A stretch of DNA of 64,000 nt from CAJXMH01 sp964001305. GTDB lineage: Bacteria; Bacteroidota; Bacteroidia; Flavobacteriales_E; Vicingaceae. Made by a program: the position numbers and the translations under genes. Positions 25,261-34,251 of the stretch are shown in pieces. The DNA is taken from contig CAXFAI010000042.1 of assembly GCA_964001305.1 (NCBI GenBank), positions 124,001 to 188,000 on the forward strand. Reading direction: 5' to 3'. The notes under the pieces were generated by a model that saw nothing but the letters and a program-made list of their open reading frames with translations, did no database searches and was not told where the DNA came from. Numbering within the stretch: the stretch's first letter is position 1; each line of letters opens with the position of its first letter.

Positions 25261-26658
25261 ATGAGTGACAAACAGAAAACAATCAATGCAGAAATCTCTC
25301 TTTCGGGAGTTGGATTGCATACCGGACAAAAAGCAACCGTAACCTTTAAACCCGCAGTTGAAAATCATGGCTATGTTTTTCAGCGAGTAGATTTAGAAGG
25401 AAAACCAACAATTGATGCTGATGCAGATAATGTTGTTGATACTTCAAGAGGCACAACTTTAGAACAAAATGGAGCTAGAGTTCATACCACTGAACATTTA
25501 TTGGCGGCCGTTTATGGTTTAGAAATTGACAACATTTTAATCGAGATTGATGGACCTGAGGTTCCTATTCTTGATGGAAGTTCTCACTACTTTCTAGAAA
25601 GCTTAAAGAAAGTAGGCACCAAAGAGCAAGATGCTGAAAAAAATTACTTTGTCATTACCGAAAATCTCACTTATGAAGATTTAGATAGACAAACAGAAAT
25701 GCTAGCCGTTCCCCAAGATGAATTTAGACTAACCGTAATGGTTGACTATAACTCAAAAGTTTTAGGAACTCAACATGCACACATGTACCACTTGGGTGAG
25801 TTTGAAGAAGACATTTCAAAATGTAGAACGTTTGTATTTTTAAGAGAATTAGAATTTTTAGCGAAGAATAACCTGATAAAAGGTGGCGATTTAGACAATG
25901 CTATTGTACTGGTTGACAAAGTAATGCCTCAAGACAAGTTAGATGAATTAGCTGAATTATTAAATAAGCCGAAGGTTGAAGTTAAAGGAATTGGCGTTTT
26001 AAATAACGTTGAGCTTCATTTTCAAAATGAGCCTGCTCGCCATAAGTTACTTGATATTGTCGGAGATCTCTCTTTAGTAGGAAGACCGATTAAAGGTCAT
26101 ATTTTAGCGGCAAGACCTGGCCATAAGGGCAATGTAGACTTTGCTAAACTCATTAAGAGAGAGATTAAAAAGCAAGAACAAAGCGCCCCTAAATACGACC
26201 CCAATCAAGAAGCTTTATATAACACAACAGATATTGAAAAAATCTTACCACACCGATATCCTATGTTATTGGTAGATAAGATTATTGAGTTGAGCGACAA
26301 ACATGTAGTAGGGGTAAAAAGTGTAACCATGAATGAGCAATTTTTTCAAGGTCATTTTCCAGGTGCTCCTGTAATGCCTGGAGTATTGCAAATTGAAGCC
26401 ATGGCTCAAACTGGAGGAATATTAGCTTTAAACACTGTAGAAGACCCTGAAAATTATTTGACCTATTTTTTGAAAATTGACAAAGTTAAATTCAAAAGAA
26501 AAGTAGTTCCTGGAGACACTTTGATATTTAGACTAGATTTGATGGGCCCTATTCGTAGAGGAATAGTAAATATGACAGCTAAAGCATTTGTTGGAGAACA
26601 ATTGGTAGCTGAAGGAGAGTTAATGGCTCAAATCGTTAAAGACAAAAACAATGAATAA
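25261..26658 (+). CDS. lpxC-fabZ: LpxC-FabZ bifunctional deacetylase/dehydratase
   Basis: One 465-residue chain holds two enzymes. The N-terminal LpxC domain (about 1-305) deacetylates UDP-3-O-acylglucosamine, the committed lipid A step; its zinc ligands are visible in HTTEHLLAAVYG and in ARHKLLDIVGD, and GPEVPILDGSSHYFLESL is the active-site segment. The C-terminal FabZ domain (about 318-465) is a hotdog hydroxyacyl-ACP dehydratase with LPHRYPMLLVD and GHFPGAPVMPGVLQIEAMAQ. This fusion is known in Bacteroidota, and the frame runs unbroken through the linker. It abuts lpxD and overlaps lpxA by 8 nt. Confidence 0.96.
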   Translation: MSDKQKTINAEISLSGVGLHTGQKATVTFKPAVENHGYVFQRVDLEGKPTIDADADNVVDTSRGTTLEQNGARVHTTEHLLAAVYGLEIDNILIEIDGPEVPILDGSSHYFLESLKKVGTKEQDAEKNYFVITENLTYEDLDRQTEMLAVPQDEFRLTVMVDYNSKVLGTQHAHMYHLGEFEEDISKCRTFVFLRELEFLAKNNLIKGGDLDNAIVLVDKVMPQDKLDELAELLNKPKVEVKGIGVLNNVELHFQNEPARHKLLDIVGDLSLVGRPIKGHILAARPGHKGNVDFAKLIKREIKKQEQSAPKYDPNQEALYNTTDIEKILPHRYPMLLVDKIIELSDKHVVGVKSVTMNEQFFQGHFPGAPVMPGVLQIEAMAQTGGILALNTVEDPENYLTYFLKIDKVKFKRKVVPGDTLIFRLDLMGPIRRGIVNMTAKAFVGEQLVAEGELMAQIVKDKNNE

Positions 26659-27424
26659 TGCCTTTATTCACCCAGAAGCCAAGATTGGGCAAGGGGTTAC
26701 TATAGACCCTTTCAGCTATGTTGCTGGGGATGTTGAAATTGGAGATGGCACTTGGATTGGCCCAAATGTGACCATTATGGATGGTGCAAGAATTGGCAAG
26801 AACTGCAGAATTTTTCCAGGAGCCGTAATTTCGGCGATACCCCAAGATTTGAAGTTTGATGGCGAAAAAACAACTGCCGAAATTGGAGACAATACAACCA
26901 TTAGAGAATGTGTTACCATAAATAGAGGAACTAAAGACCGTTTTAAAACAGTTGTTGGAAACAACTGTCTATTAATGGCTTATGTGCATATTGCACATGA
27001 TGCACATGTAGGAAACCATGTCATTCTGGCTAATACCGCAAATATTGCGGGCCATGTAACCATACAAGACCACGCTATACTAGAAGGAGTAGTTGCTGTT
27101 CAACAGTTTGTAACTATTGGTGCTCACGCATTTGTAGCAGGAGGTTCTTTAGTACGAAAAGATGTTCCACCATTTGTAAAGGCGGCAAGAGAACCCTTGA
27201 CATTTGCAGGCGTTAATGCAATTGGCCTTCGGAGAAGAGGCTTTGAAAGTAATGCTATAGCACAAATTGAAGACATTTACAGAAAGATTTTTGTCATGGG
27301 AACAAATGTGACAAAATCTATCAATGAAATTGACGAAGAGTTTGATGCAAGTAATGAAAAGTCAATCATTTTAGACTTTATTAAAAACTCTGATAAAGGC
27401 ATAATTAGAGGTCCTTTAAATTAA
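26651..27424 (+). CDS. lpxA: LpxA, UDP-N-acetylglucosamine acyltransferase
   Basis: LpxA starts lipid A synthesis by acylating UDP-GlcNAc. The 257-residue protein is a left-handed beta-helix (IGDGTWIGPNVTIMDGARIG) with the catalytic His in LLMAYVHIAHDAHVGNHV, then VQQFVTIGAHAFVAGGS and GLRRRGF, and a helical C-terminal domain. Length matches the family (about 260). Its ATG overlaps the end of lpxC-fabZ by 8 nt. The following ATPase gene begins immediately after its stop, so transcription probably continues. Confidence 0.96.
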   Translation: MNNAFIHPEAKIGQGVTIDPFSYVAGDVEIGDGTWIGPNVTIMDGARIGKNCRIFPGAVISAIPQDLKFDGEKTTAEIGDNTTIRECVTINRGTKDRFKTVVGNNCLLMAYVHIAHDAHVGNHVILANTANIAGHVTIQDHAILEGVVAVQQFVTIGAHAFVAGGSLVRKDVPPFVKAAREPLTFAGVNAIGLRRRGFESNAIAQIEDIYRKIFVMGTNVTKSINEIDEEFDASNEKSIILDFIKNSDKGIIRGPLN

Positions 27425-28054
27425 ATGAATATAGAGCTAGCTAATATTGGCAAGCGCTTTAAGCAAGAATGGATTTTCAAAAACCTAAGCACCTCTTTTT
27501 CTAAAGGGGTTTATGGTATTATTGGATCCAACGGAAGTGGAAAATCTACTTTGCTTAAAATTATTTCACAAGCAGAATTACCTACCGAGGGTCAAGTATA
27601 TTTTAAAGAGATAGACAATCAATACATTGAAACTGAAAAAGCCTATAAAGCATTAAGTTTTGTAGCTCCATACCAAGAATTACCTGAACAACTGACTTTG
27701 AATGAATTGTTGAAGTTTCATACTCATTTTAAAGCTTTTAGCAACCATATTAGTTTGGATCAATTTGCAGATACGATTTACCTAAGCGAAGCTAAACATA
27801 AACAAATTGGTCAGTTTTCTTCAGGTATGAAACAACGACTTAAATTAGGACTCGCACTTCTTGGAAATAGTCCCATCATTTTATTGGATGAACCATGTTC
27901 AAACTTAGATAGCATGGGAGTAGAATTTTATCATTCCCTCTTACAGAAAAATAGAAATGAGAAGTTAATTATTATTGCTTCCAATGAAGTTGAGAAAGAA
28001 GTTCCAAATCCTGAAAAGTTAATTCACATTTCAGACTTTAAAGACTTCAAATAA
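27425..28054 (+). CDS. Orphan ABC transporter ATP-binding protein
   Basis: The 209-residue protein has Walker A GSNGSGKST, a divergent signature FSSGMKQRLKLGLAL, Walker B IILLDEPCSNLD, and lacks the usual switch His context (IIASNEVEKE instead of a TH pair). It is an ABC-2 style importer/exporter ATPase domain. No permease gene lies beside it: it directly follows lpxA (no spacer) and is followed 42 nt later by efp. Inference: it pairs with a permease elsewhere, perhaps for lipid or envelope transport given the lpx context. The unusual switch region may weaken hydrolysis. Confidence 0.82.
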   Translation: MNIELANIGKRFKQEWIFKNLSTSFSKGVYGIIGSNGSGKSTLLKIISQAELPTEGQVYFKEIDNQYIETEKAYKALSFVAPYQELPEQLTLNELLKFHTHFKAFSNHISLDQFADTIYLSEAKHKQIGQFSSGMKQRLKLGLALLGNSPIILLDEPCSNLDSMGVEFYHSLLQKNRNEKLIIIASNEVEKEVPNPEKLIHISDFKDFK

Positions 28055-28070
28055 AATCAATCATATCACT

Positions 28071-28078
28071 TATCTTTG
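28071..28078 (+). promoter_or_regulatory. Predicted -7 element of efp
   Basis: TATCTTTG matches TAnnTTTG exactly and ends 18 nt before the efp ATG. It would give efp and downstream genes a promoter separate from the lpx operon. Confidence 0.5.
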
Positions 28079-28096
28079 AACAAATACAAATAACTT

Positions 28097-28660
28097 ATGG
28101 CAACTACCGCAGATTTTAAAAATGGACTATGTATGAATTGGAATAATGATTTATACACCATCTTGGAATTTCAACATGTAAAACCTGGAAAAGGACCTGC
28201 TTTTGTTAGGACAAAACTCAAAAGTTTAACTTCTGGAAAAATAATTGATCATACTTTCAACTCTGGGGTTAAAATAGAACCTGTGAGAATTGAAACCCGC
28301 AAATATCAGTATCTATTCACCGATGATAGTGGTTACCATTTCATGAATAAAGAAAATTATGAGCAGACCTTTCTTCAAGAAGAAATGATAAATGCACCAC
28401 AGTTTTTAAAAGAAGGCAATGATGTAGAAATTATGTTTCATGCAGAGGAAGAAAGACCTTTAGCATGTGATTTACCTCCTTTTGTTGAGTTAGAAATCAC
28501 TTATACAGAGCCAGGAATTAAAGGGGATACAGCAACCAATGCTACAAAACCAGCAAAAGTAGAAACTGGAACAGAGGTTCGAGTTCCTTTATTTATCAAC
28601 GAAGGTGATAAAATTAAAATTGATACCAGAACAGGTTCTTATTCAGAGCGCGTAAAATAA
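28097..28660 (+). CDS. efp: Elongation factor P
   Basis: EF-P rescues ribosomes stalled at polyproline stretches. The 187-residue protein has the KOW-like N-terminal domain with the exposed tip HVKPGKGPAFVRTKL, where Lys32 corresponds to the residue that is beta-lysylated, rhamnosylated (as Arg) or left unmodified in different bacteria, and two OB-like domains ending GDKIKIDTRTGSYSERVK. No modification-enzyme gene is nearby. The length is standard. The stop shares one base with the next gene's ATG (TAATG). Confidence 0.96.
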   Translation: MATTADFKNGLCMNWNNDLYTILEFQHVKPGKGPAFVRTKLKSLTSGKIIDHTFNSGVKIEPVRIETRKYQYLFTDDSGYHFMNKENYEQTFLQEEMINAPQFLKEGNDVEIMFHAEEERPLACDLPPFVELEITYTEPGIKGDTATNATKPAKVETGTEVRVPLFINEGDKIKIDTRTGSYSERVK

Positions 28661-29601
28661 TGATCTTCTCAAAACCCTTATCATTAGCTAGTCTTGCAGA
28701 ATTACTAGAAGCCCCTTATAAAGGGGATGCAAATCTAGAAATTCGTGGAATTAATGAAATACATCGCGTTGAGGAAGGGGATATCGTATTTGTTGACCAC
28801 CCGAAATACTACGAAAAAGCCTTACACTCCAAAGCTACAGTAGTTCTAATTAATAAAGATGTAGATTTTCCTGAGGGGAAAGGAATTATAATTTGTGAAG
28901 ACCCTTTTCGAAGTTTCAATTTTATTCTCAACTATTTTAGTCCTTTTGATTTTTTTGAAGAAAAACCTTCAGCAATAGCTAAAATTGGCAAAAATTGTAA
29001 AATTCATCCTTCCGCAGTTATTGGCAATCAAGTAGAAATTGGAGATGACAGCATTATTTACCCCAATGTTGTTATTCACGATGGTTGTAAGGTTGGAGAC
29101 AGAGTTATTATTCAAGCTGGTTGTGTAATTGGTTCAAATGGGTTTTATTATAAGAAAAGACCTGATCAATATGACCGTTTACTTTCTGTTGGAGAAGTCA
29201 TTCTTGAAGATGATGTAGAATTAGGAGCAAATTGCACCATTGACAAAGGGGTTACTTCACCAACCATAATAGGTAAAGGCAGCAAACTCGATAATCTTGT
29301 GCAAATAGGCCATGATACGACCTTGGGTACAAATTGCTTAATAGCCGCCCATTCTGGGATAGCCGGTTGTGTCACTATTGGCCATCGAGTTACCATTTGG
29401 GGACAAGTTGGAATTACTTCGGGAATTTCTATTGGTGATGATGTGGTAATCTCGGCAAAAAGCGGTGTTTCAAAAGATTTAGAATCTGGAAAAACCTATG
29501 CAGGTATTCCTGCTATTGAATTTAGAGAAAAGTATAAAGAAATGGCTGCTCTTCGATTATTACCTCAATTCTTGGAACAAACGAAAAACAATGACGGATG
29601 A
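28660..29601 (+). CDS. LpxD-like acyltransferase paralogue
   Basis: This 313-residue protein repeats the LpxD plan: an N-terminal uridine-binding-like domain (IRGINEIHRVEEGDIVFVDHPKYYEKAL), a hexapeptide beta-helix, and the catalytic His context NLVQIGHDTTLG, followed by FYYKKRPDQYDRLLSVG in place of the LpxD loop. It is shorter than the LpxD at 24208, with a reduced C-terminal tail, and is placed downstream of efp. Two LpxD-like genes are known in Bacteroidota. Inference: either an isoenzyme with different acyl-chain length or an acyltransferase for another nucleotide sugar. Active-site His is present, so it is probably catalytic. Confidence 0.85.
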   Translation: MIFSKPLSLASLAELLEAPYKGDANLEIRGINEIHRVEEGDIVFVDHPKYYEKALHSKATVVLINKDVDFPEGKGIIICEDPFRSFNFILNYFSPFDFFEEKPSAIAKIGKNCKIHPSAVIGNQVEIGDDSIIYPNVVIHDGCKVGDRVIIQAGCVIGSNGFYYKKRPDQYDRLLSVGEVILEDDVELGANCTIDKGVTSPTIIGKGSKLDNLVQIGHDTTLGTNCLIAAHSGIAGCVTIGHRVTIWGQVGITSGISIGDDVVISAKSGVSKDLESGKTYAGIPAIEFREKYKEMAALRLLPQFLEQTKNNDG

Positions 29602-30817
29602 AAAGACAAATCGGGCGAAAGGTAGATTAAAACTTTCTAATTTAAAGCTAAATACCCTTCTTGAAATTACGGATGCAATCAATAGCAACTCCTCTAAGGA
29701 AGAATTGTTTGGAATTCTTGAACATGTTTTACTGAAAGAATTACATATTGGAAAATTTGTCTTGTTTAGCTTCGACAAAGAATGGAAGGTCGCACTTACA
29801 TCGGGTATAAAACAAGAACAAGCAGAATCCGTTGATCTAGAGCTGATCATAAATAATTATGATCAAATTGATGTTTTAAATTCCTCGGAAGATTCTAATC
29901 TAAAGGAATTTGATATTGTTATTCCTGTCTTCCACAAAAACAAACCACTGGCTTTTTTATTACTCGCAGATTTCGATGGGGAAAAAATCGAAATTAGTCC
30001 CATAATTAAACATCTAAAATTTATTCAAACCCTTGCAAACATTGTAGTTGTTGCATTGGAAAACAAACGGTTAAATAAAGAGTACATAAAACAAGTTGAA
30101 GTCAAAAAAGAACTTGAACTTGCTCAAAAAATGCAGACGCTTCTTTTTCCAAGGAACCTACCCAATACAAACAAACTGGTTGTCAAGTCCTTCTATAAAC
30201 CGCATAATGAAGTTGGTGGAGATTATTATGATGTCATTCAACTTGATGATTCAAGAACGGTATTGTGTATTGCTGATGTTTCGGGAAAAGGATTCCCTGC
30301 GGCCCTGTTAATGGCCAATTTTCAGGCCAATTTAAGAGCATTACTAACTGTTGAATGTGACCTAAAAAAGTTGATTGAAGAGTGTAATCAAAAAGTGATA
30401 GAGTCTGCAAATTATGAAAAATTCATCACCTTATTTATTGCCGTATACAATGCAGATAAAAAGGAAATTGAGTATTTAAATGCAGGGCATCAGCCGGCGC
30501 TGCTAATTAAGAACAAGAATGCTGTAGAATTAAAAAAAGGCTGTACTGTTTTAGGCATGTTTGATGAGCTTCCTTCTATTGAATTAGAAAAAATTAAAAT
30601 AACCGATAACGATAAGCTGTTTTGTTTTACAGATGGTTTAACGGAGCTAGAACACAATGGAGAACAAATAGGTGTTGAAGGACTAATCCAACGAATTGAG
30701 CATCAAAATTCAATTGAGGAAATCATGCACCAAATTGAAAGTTTAGCAGTTGAGATCAAAAAGTCTTCTAGCATTGAAGATGACATTACCCTTCTTGGGG
30801 CTGAGTTTCTTCCTTAA
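29591..30817 (+). CDS. RsbU-type PP2C serine phosphatase with GAF-like sensor
   Basis: The 408-residue protein has a GAF-like N-terminal sensor (about 20-165), a short coiled segment (EVKKELELAQKMQTLLFP) and a PP2C/SpoIIE phosphatase domain with GGDYYDVIQL, IADVSGKGFPAALLM, LNAGHQPALL, CFTDGLTE and a final EDDITLLG, so all metal-binding aspartates look present. Known relatives dephosphorylate anti-anti-sigma factors in partner-switching. No anti-sigma partner is adjacent. ATG 29591 is preferred over an opening 93 nt earlier, which would sit deep inside the previous gene; this start overlaps it by just 11 nt. Confidence 0.9.
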   Translation: MTDEKTNRAKGRLKLSNLKLNTLLEITDAINSNSSKEELFGILEHVLLKELHIGKFVLFSFDKEWKVALTSGIKQEQAESVDLELIINNYDQIDVLNSSEDSNLKEFDIVIPVFHKNKPLAFLLLADFDGEKIEISPIIKHLKFIQTLANIVVVALENKRLNKEYIKQVEVKKELELAQKMQTLLFPRNLPNTNKLVVKSFYKPHNEVGGDYYDVIQLDDSRTVLCIADVSGKGFPAALLMANFQANLRALLTVECDLKKLIEECNQKVIESANYEKFITLFIAVYNADKKEIEYLNAGHQPALLIKNKNAVELKKGCTVLGMFDELPSIELEKIKITDNDKLFCFTDGLTELEHNGEQIGVEGLIQRIEHQNSIEEIMHQIESLAVEIKKSSSIEDDITLLGAEFLP

Positions 30818-32234
30818 GCATTTTCTTAGAATTCAAGTCTATCGCTGCAATAATTGCTATAAAGGCCCAAAAAGGAACCGAAGCTTTATCTGTATCTAAG
30901 AAGTTATTCAAAACTCCATTAATTAAATAGGTTGTAAAAGAAAGTATGGTAAAAAAGACTATCGTTCTCAATTCTCCTTTAGGTAAGCGAAAATAAAGTT
31001 TGGATGCTGTACGATAGAAAATTACAATGATTAGAATAAAAGTTAATGTTCCAAGCACACCTGCCTCTGCTAAAGGTCCAATAAATTCAGAATGGGCATT
31101 CCCCATATCTCCAGCATTAGTACTTATTATCGTTAAGTCCTCTGAAGACTGAAATGGTGCATATTGAAAGGCATAGGTTCCAGGTCCCCATCCAAATATG
31201 GGCTTTCTTTCAAACATTTTAATAGCCGAATTCCATCGATTGATTCGCTCAAGATTAGATGCATCCGTTGAGATATTCGTTATAGATTGAACGTGCTCTG
31301 AAAGATTCTCAGAGGTAGAATCCTGTTCATTTTTCTCCAAAACATTGATAATGTCTCCCCAGAAAATTCCCGTCACTATAATCAACAATCCTGCAACTGA
31401 TAGCACAAATGAAGTTCTTAACCTCAAGACGTAAATCAGTGAAACGCCAAAAGCAGCTACCAAACTAATCCAAGCTGCTCTTCCATAAGAAAAGATAATT
31501 CCTAAACTTAAAGCAATAAGCATAATAACTATAAGCAATCTATACTTCCGGTAGCGTTTCAAAGCTAGCAAGCAAAGTAAAACTGGGTACATCATGGCTA
31601 AAACAGCACCATAAACCGTATGATCCTTAAAAAACGGCTGCATTACCCAGTGAGCAGGTCTCTCTTCAAAGCTATACATACTATGGTGTACAAATGTATA
31701 AATAGCAACAAGCGTTAAAGGGATAAGGTAGAGCCAGAAAAATGTTCTAATATTCTTTACATTTTTAAACAACTGGCTAGCAATATAAAATAGAGAAACA
31801 ACAAACCATAAACGGGCTAATAAGAACTTAATAGATACTACAGGCATAGTGCTTGTTAAGGTCGTTATGGTTAACCAAGATAAATTTATAATAATACCTA
31901 TACTCAGTGGATGGTATAATACCGACTTATCGAACTTTCTATCGTACAGTATCTTAAGAAAAAAGATGAGCATTACCCCAAAAAGCAAGGGTTCAGTAGG
32001 CAAGAACATCCCTACTCCACCAAAATCCAACTCTTCTAAGTTAATGGAAAGGGGGGTAGCAAAAATGATCACCCACATCAGTTTATCGGTTGCTATAAAC
32101 GCCAAAAGCAAAACCACCAATGCAAATGGCACAGCGGTAAACCAATATTGCTCCAATGCAATAAAGGCGCTGTTTGCCATAATAAACAAAAAGCTAAGAA
32201 TTAATACCCAGTTTGTTTTTAGGTAAGAAGTCAT
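30786..32234 (-). CDS. O-antigen ligase / Wzy-like polymerase
   Basis: The 482-residue membrane protein has about 11-12 helices and one large periplasmic loop (about 300-375) containing RINRWNSAIKMFERKPIFGWGPGTYAFQY and DMGNAHSEFIGPLAEAGVLG. These motifs place it in the Wzy_C / WaaL family, which polymerises or ligates O-antigen or exopolysaccharide units. Its 3' end overlaps the convergent phosphatase gene by 32 nt, the largest such overlap in the window. It forms one transcription unit with the two Wzz-like genes (shared base at 32234). Polymerase versus ligase cannot be told apart from motifs alone. Confidence 0.85.
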   Translation of the reverse strand: MTSYLKTNWVLILSFLFIMANSAFIALEQYWFTAVPFALVVLLLAFIATDKLMWVIIFATPLSINLEELDFGGVGMFLPTEPLLFGVMLIFFLKILYDRKFDKSVLYHPLSIGIIINLSWLTITTLTSTMPVVSIKFLLARLWFVVSLFYIASQLFKNVKNIRTFFWLYLIPLTLVAIYTFVHHSMYSFEERPAHWVMQPFFKDHTVYGAVLAMMYPVLLCLLALKRYRKYRLLIVIMLIALSLGIIFSYGRAAWISLVAAFGVSLIYVLRLRTSFVLSVAGLLIIVTGIFWGDIINVLEKNEQDSTSENLSEHVQSITNISTDASNLERINRWNSAIKMFERKPIFGWGPGTYAFQYAPFQSSEDLTIISTNAGDMGNAHSEFIGPLAEAGVLGTLTFILIIVIFYRTASKLYFRLPKGELRTIVFFTILSFTTYLINGVLNNFLDTDKASVPFWAFIAIIAAIDLNSKKMLKEETQPQEG

Positions 32235-33202
32235 TACTGATTTTTATGGTACCCTAGAACTAATAAGAGGGCAAATGTAAAAAAGCAGGCTGCTCCTGTT
32301 GCACCTAAAACGATTAACCAACGAACTGGAGAAGACTTTTTATCAGGAACTTCAGGTTTTACCAAAACATTGGCATAAGTCTGTTCTTTTGTATAATCTT
32401 TCATAGCATGTTCATATGCATGTAATCTGTTAATGTATTCCTCATTAAATTTATTTAACTGAGCATGCATATTATGAAAAGCCCTACCATACATCTCTAA
32501 ATTTTTATATAACTTTTTTGCTTCTTCATAATTAGCGCCTTTCTTTCCCGAAAGTAAAAACTTCATGTATCCTTCAGTAACTTCTTCAGTTTGACCAATG
32601 TAATCTAACAGTCCATATTTCGTACTGTATTCTCTAATTCTTACTTCTAAACTATCTACTTGTTTTTTCTTTTGAAGCATTAATCTCTCATTGATTTTTA
32701 CAATTTCCCAATATTTCTCTCTTTCGGTTTCTCGAATTGTTTTATTGAGTAAAATCAAAATTTCTTCAACAATCTCCTTAGCTTTTTCAGGACTTGTTGA
32801 ACTTGCAGTTATTCGTATGGATTCAAATTCCGTTTCATCAAAACCAATGTGTTCTGAATAAGCTTTATTAACTAATGCTTTCGTGGTGGGCTTACCAGAA
32901 TCAATTTCATACTCTTGATACAAGTTGAATTTGCTAATTATAGCGTCTCTAATTTGGTTGGACTCCAAGTATTGCTGCATTTGCTCCAATCTTGTTTCAC
33001 CGGAGTAATTTCCAAGGTTAGCCGGATAAATTACAGCCTCAGATGTAAACTGTGGAGCAATAAATTTTGGTCCTGAAAAAACAACTCCCATAATGGCAGC
33101 GGCAATTGCAACACCTATTAAAACTTTCCATTGACGAATGGCAAATTCTAGTATGCCTAGACTTGATTCAAAGTAATCTTTCCCTTTAGTTTCTTCGCTC
33201 AT
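32234..33202 (-). CDS. Wzz-like polysaccharide chain-length protein (copy 2)
   Basis: The 322-residue protein has the Wzz plan: an N-terminal helix (about 26-48, KVLIGVAIAAAIMGVVFSG), a large periplasmic domain with coiled segments, and a C-terminal helix (about 295-318) preceded by the proline motif KPEVPDKKSSPVRWLIVLG. No tyrosine-kinase domain follows. Such proteins set chain length with Wzy in Wzx/Wzy polysaccharide assembly. It is 3 nt after the sister gene at 33206, and its stop region overlaps the ligase gene start by one base. Confidence 0.85.
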   Translation of the reverse strand: MSEETKGKDYFESSLGILEFAIRQWKVLIGVAIAAAIMGVVFSGPKFIAPQFTSEAVIYPANLGNYSGETRLEQMQQYLESNQIRDAIISKFNLYQEYEIDSGKPTTKALVNKAYSEHIGFDETEFESIRITASSTSPEKAKEIVEEILILLNKTIRETEREKYWEIVKINERLMLQKKKQVDSLEVRIREYSTKYGLLDYIGQTEEVTEGYMKFLLSGKKGANYEEAKKLYKNLEMYGRAFHNMHAQLNKFNEEYINRLHAYEHAMKDYTKEQTYANVLVKPEVPDKKSSPVRWLIVLGATGAACFFTFALLLVLGYHKNQ

Positions 33203-33205
33203 GAC

Positions 33206-34198
33206 TTAGTGTTTTGGGTCTAAAAGGATTAATATTATCATGGTAAATAAAAATGTAGCAATGGTAGAAACCGTTACAATTAGCCAACGTATTGGATAAC
33301 TTGGTTTTTCTGCTTTATAAGCTCTATTTACAATGAATTTTTGATCGATGGTTGATTCTGCATTTACTCTAGCTTCTGCATAAATTTCACGCATATCACT
33401 TAGCTTTTCACGCTCGTATTCTAGCTGCTGAACTAAACTTAAATACTTACCTCCATATTTGGAAAGTGTATCTAATTTGTTCTTCAGTTTTTGTGCTGCC
33501 ACATTGTTATTTTTAACCAATGCCGCACCATATTGATCACTTAATACCTCAACCTGTGTTTCGTAATCTTGAACTCCCATAGAACGTATGTAATTCAAGG
33601 TGTCTTCCATTTTATTAATTTCTGAAACTAAAGTTTTGTATTCTTTCTCTACAATGGTAAAGGCCTGAAGTGCGACTCTTTTAAGCATTTTATTTTTCAC
33701 CGAGTCTACCATTCCCGCAATTTCATTGGCAATATCTGCAGCCATTTGAGGATCGGTATCAAGTACCTCAATTTCTACAGACATAAACTTTGTTCTGAAA
33801 AAATCAATATTGTTCTTGTACTCTTTATATAACTGGGTTTGCTTAAACTCACTTTCAGGATTTATTCCATAATGATTCATCAAATCAAACTTGTTGATGA
33901 TATGATGTTTAATATCATCTGAATTCAAAATTTGAATCATTTGCTCTGCTTCTTCTTCCTCTCCAAATTCTAAGAAGTCTTTCTCTTTATAATTCTCATC
34001 ATTGAGCAATGCTCTTGAAATGGAAGAAGTGGTAGAAGGAAAAAGTACAACCGATGATTTATACTTATCTTCAATAAGAAAGGAAAATATAAGAGAAGTA
34101 AGAAAAGCTAAGCCTGAAGTTGTCAGTAATACTGCTCTCCATTTTCTCATAAAATAAACTATACCTTTCGAGTTAATATCGTAGGGCTCTACACTCAT
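33206..34198 (-). CDS. Wzz-like polysaccharide chain-length protein (copy 1)
   Basis: The 330-residue protein has an N-terminal helix (about 21-40) after an FMRKWRAVL amphipathic start, a long periplasmic domain with coiled coil (about 150-280), and a C-terminal helix with the proline signature KAEKPSYPIRWLIVT. It is the first gene of the Wzz-Wzz-Wzy unit, with a -7 element just upstream. It shares the overall plan with the next gene, though sequence similarity is limited to the membrane-proximal motifs, so they are probably distinct subunits and not a recent duplicate. Confidence 0.85.
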   Translation of the reverse strand: MSVEPYDINSKGIVYFMRKWRAVLLTTSGLAFLTSLIFSFLIEDKYKSSVVLFPSTTSSISRALLNDENYKEKDFLEFGEEEEAEQMIQILNSDDIKHHIINKFDLMNHYGINPESEFKQTQLYKEYKNNIDFFRTKFMSVEIEVLDTDPQMAADIANEIAGMVDSVKNKMLKRVALQAFTIVEKEYKTLVSEINKMEDTLNYIRSMGVQDYETQVEVLSDQYGAALVKNNNVAAQKLKNKLDTLSKYGGKYLSLVQQLEYEREKLSDMREIYAEARVNAESTIDQKFIVNRAYKAEKPSYPIRWLIVTVSTIATFLFTMIILILLDPKH

Positions 34199-34220
34199 GC
34201 CTTCTTTTGTTTAAAGTCCC

Positions 34221-34228
34221 CAAAAATA
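34221..34228 (-). promoter_or_regulatory. Predicted -7 element of the Wzz-Wzz-Wzy unit
   Basis: On the minus strand this reads TATTTTTG, an exact TAnnTTTG match, 22 nt before the ATG at 34198. No clear -33 partner is seen. Confidence 0.45.
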
Positions 34229-34251
34229 GCGAATATTGACTTAAACTAGAA

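Noticed and set aside
29560..29850. Minus-strand open frame opposite the RsbU phosphatase start
   Set aside because: Antisense shadow over a well-supported coding region; no promoter or family match.
31849..32226. Plus-strand open frame of about 125 codons opposite the Wzy-like gene
   Set aside because: Long only because the real gene has few stops in that antisense frame; composition is not that of a protein with known motif, and the ligase family evidence is strong.
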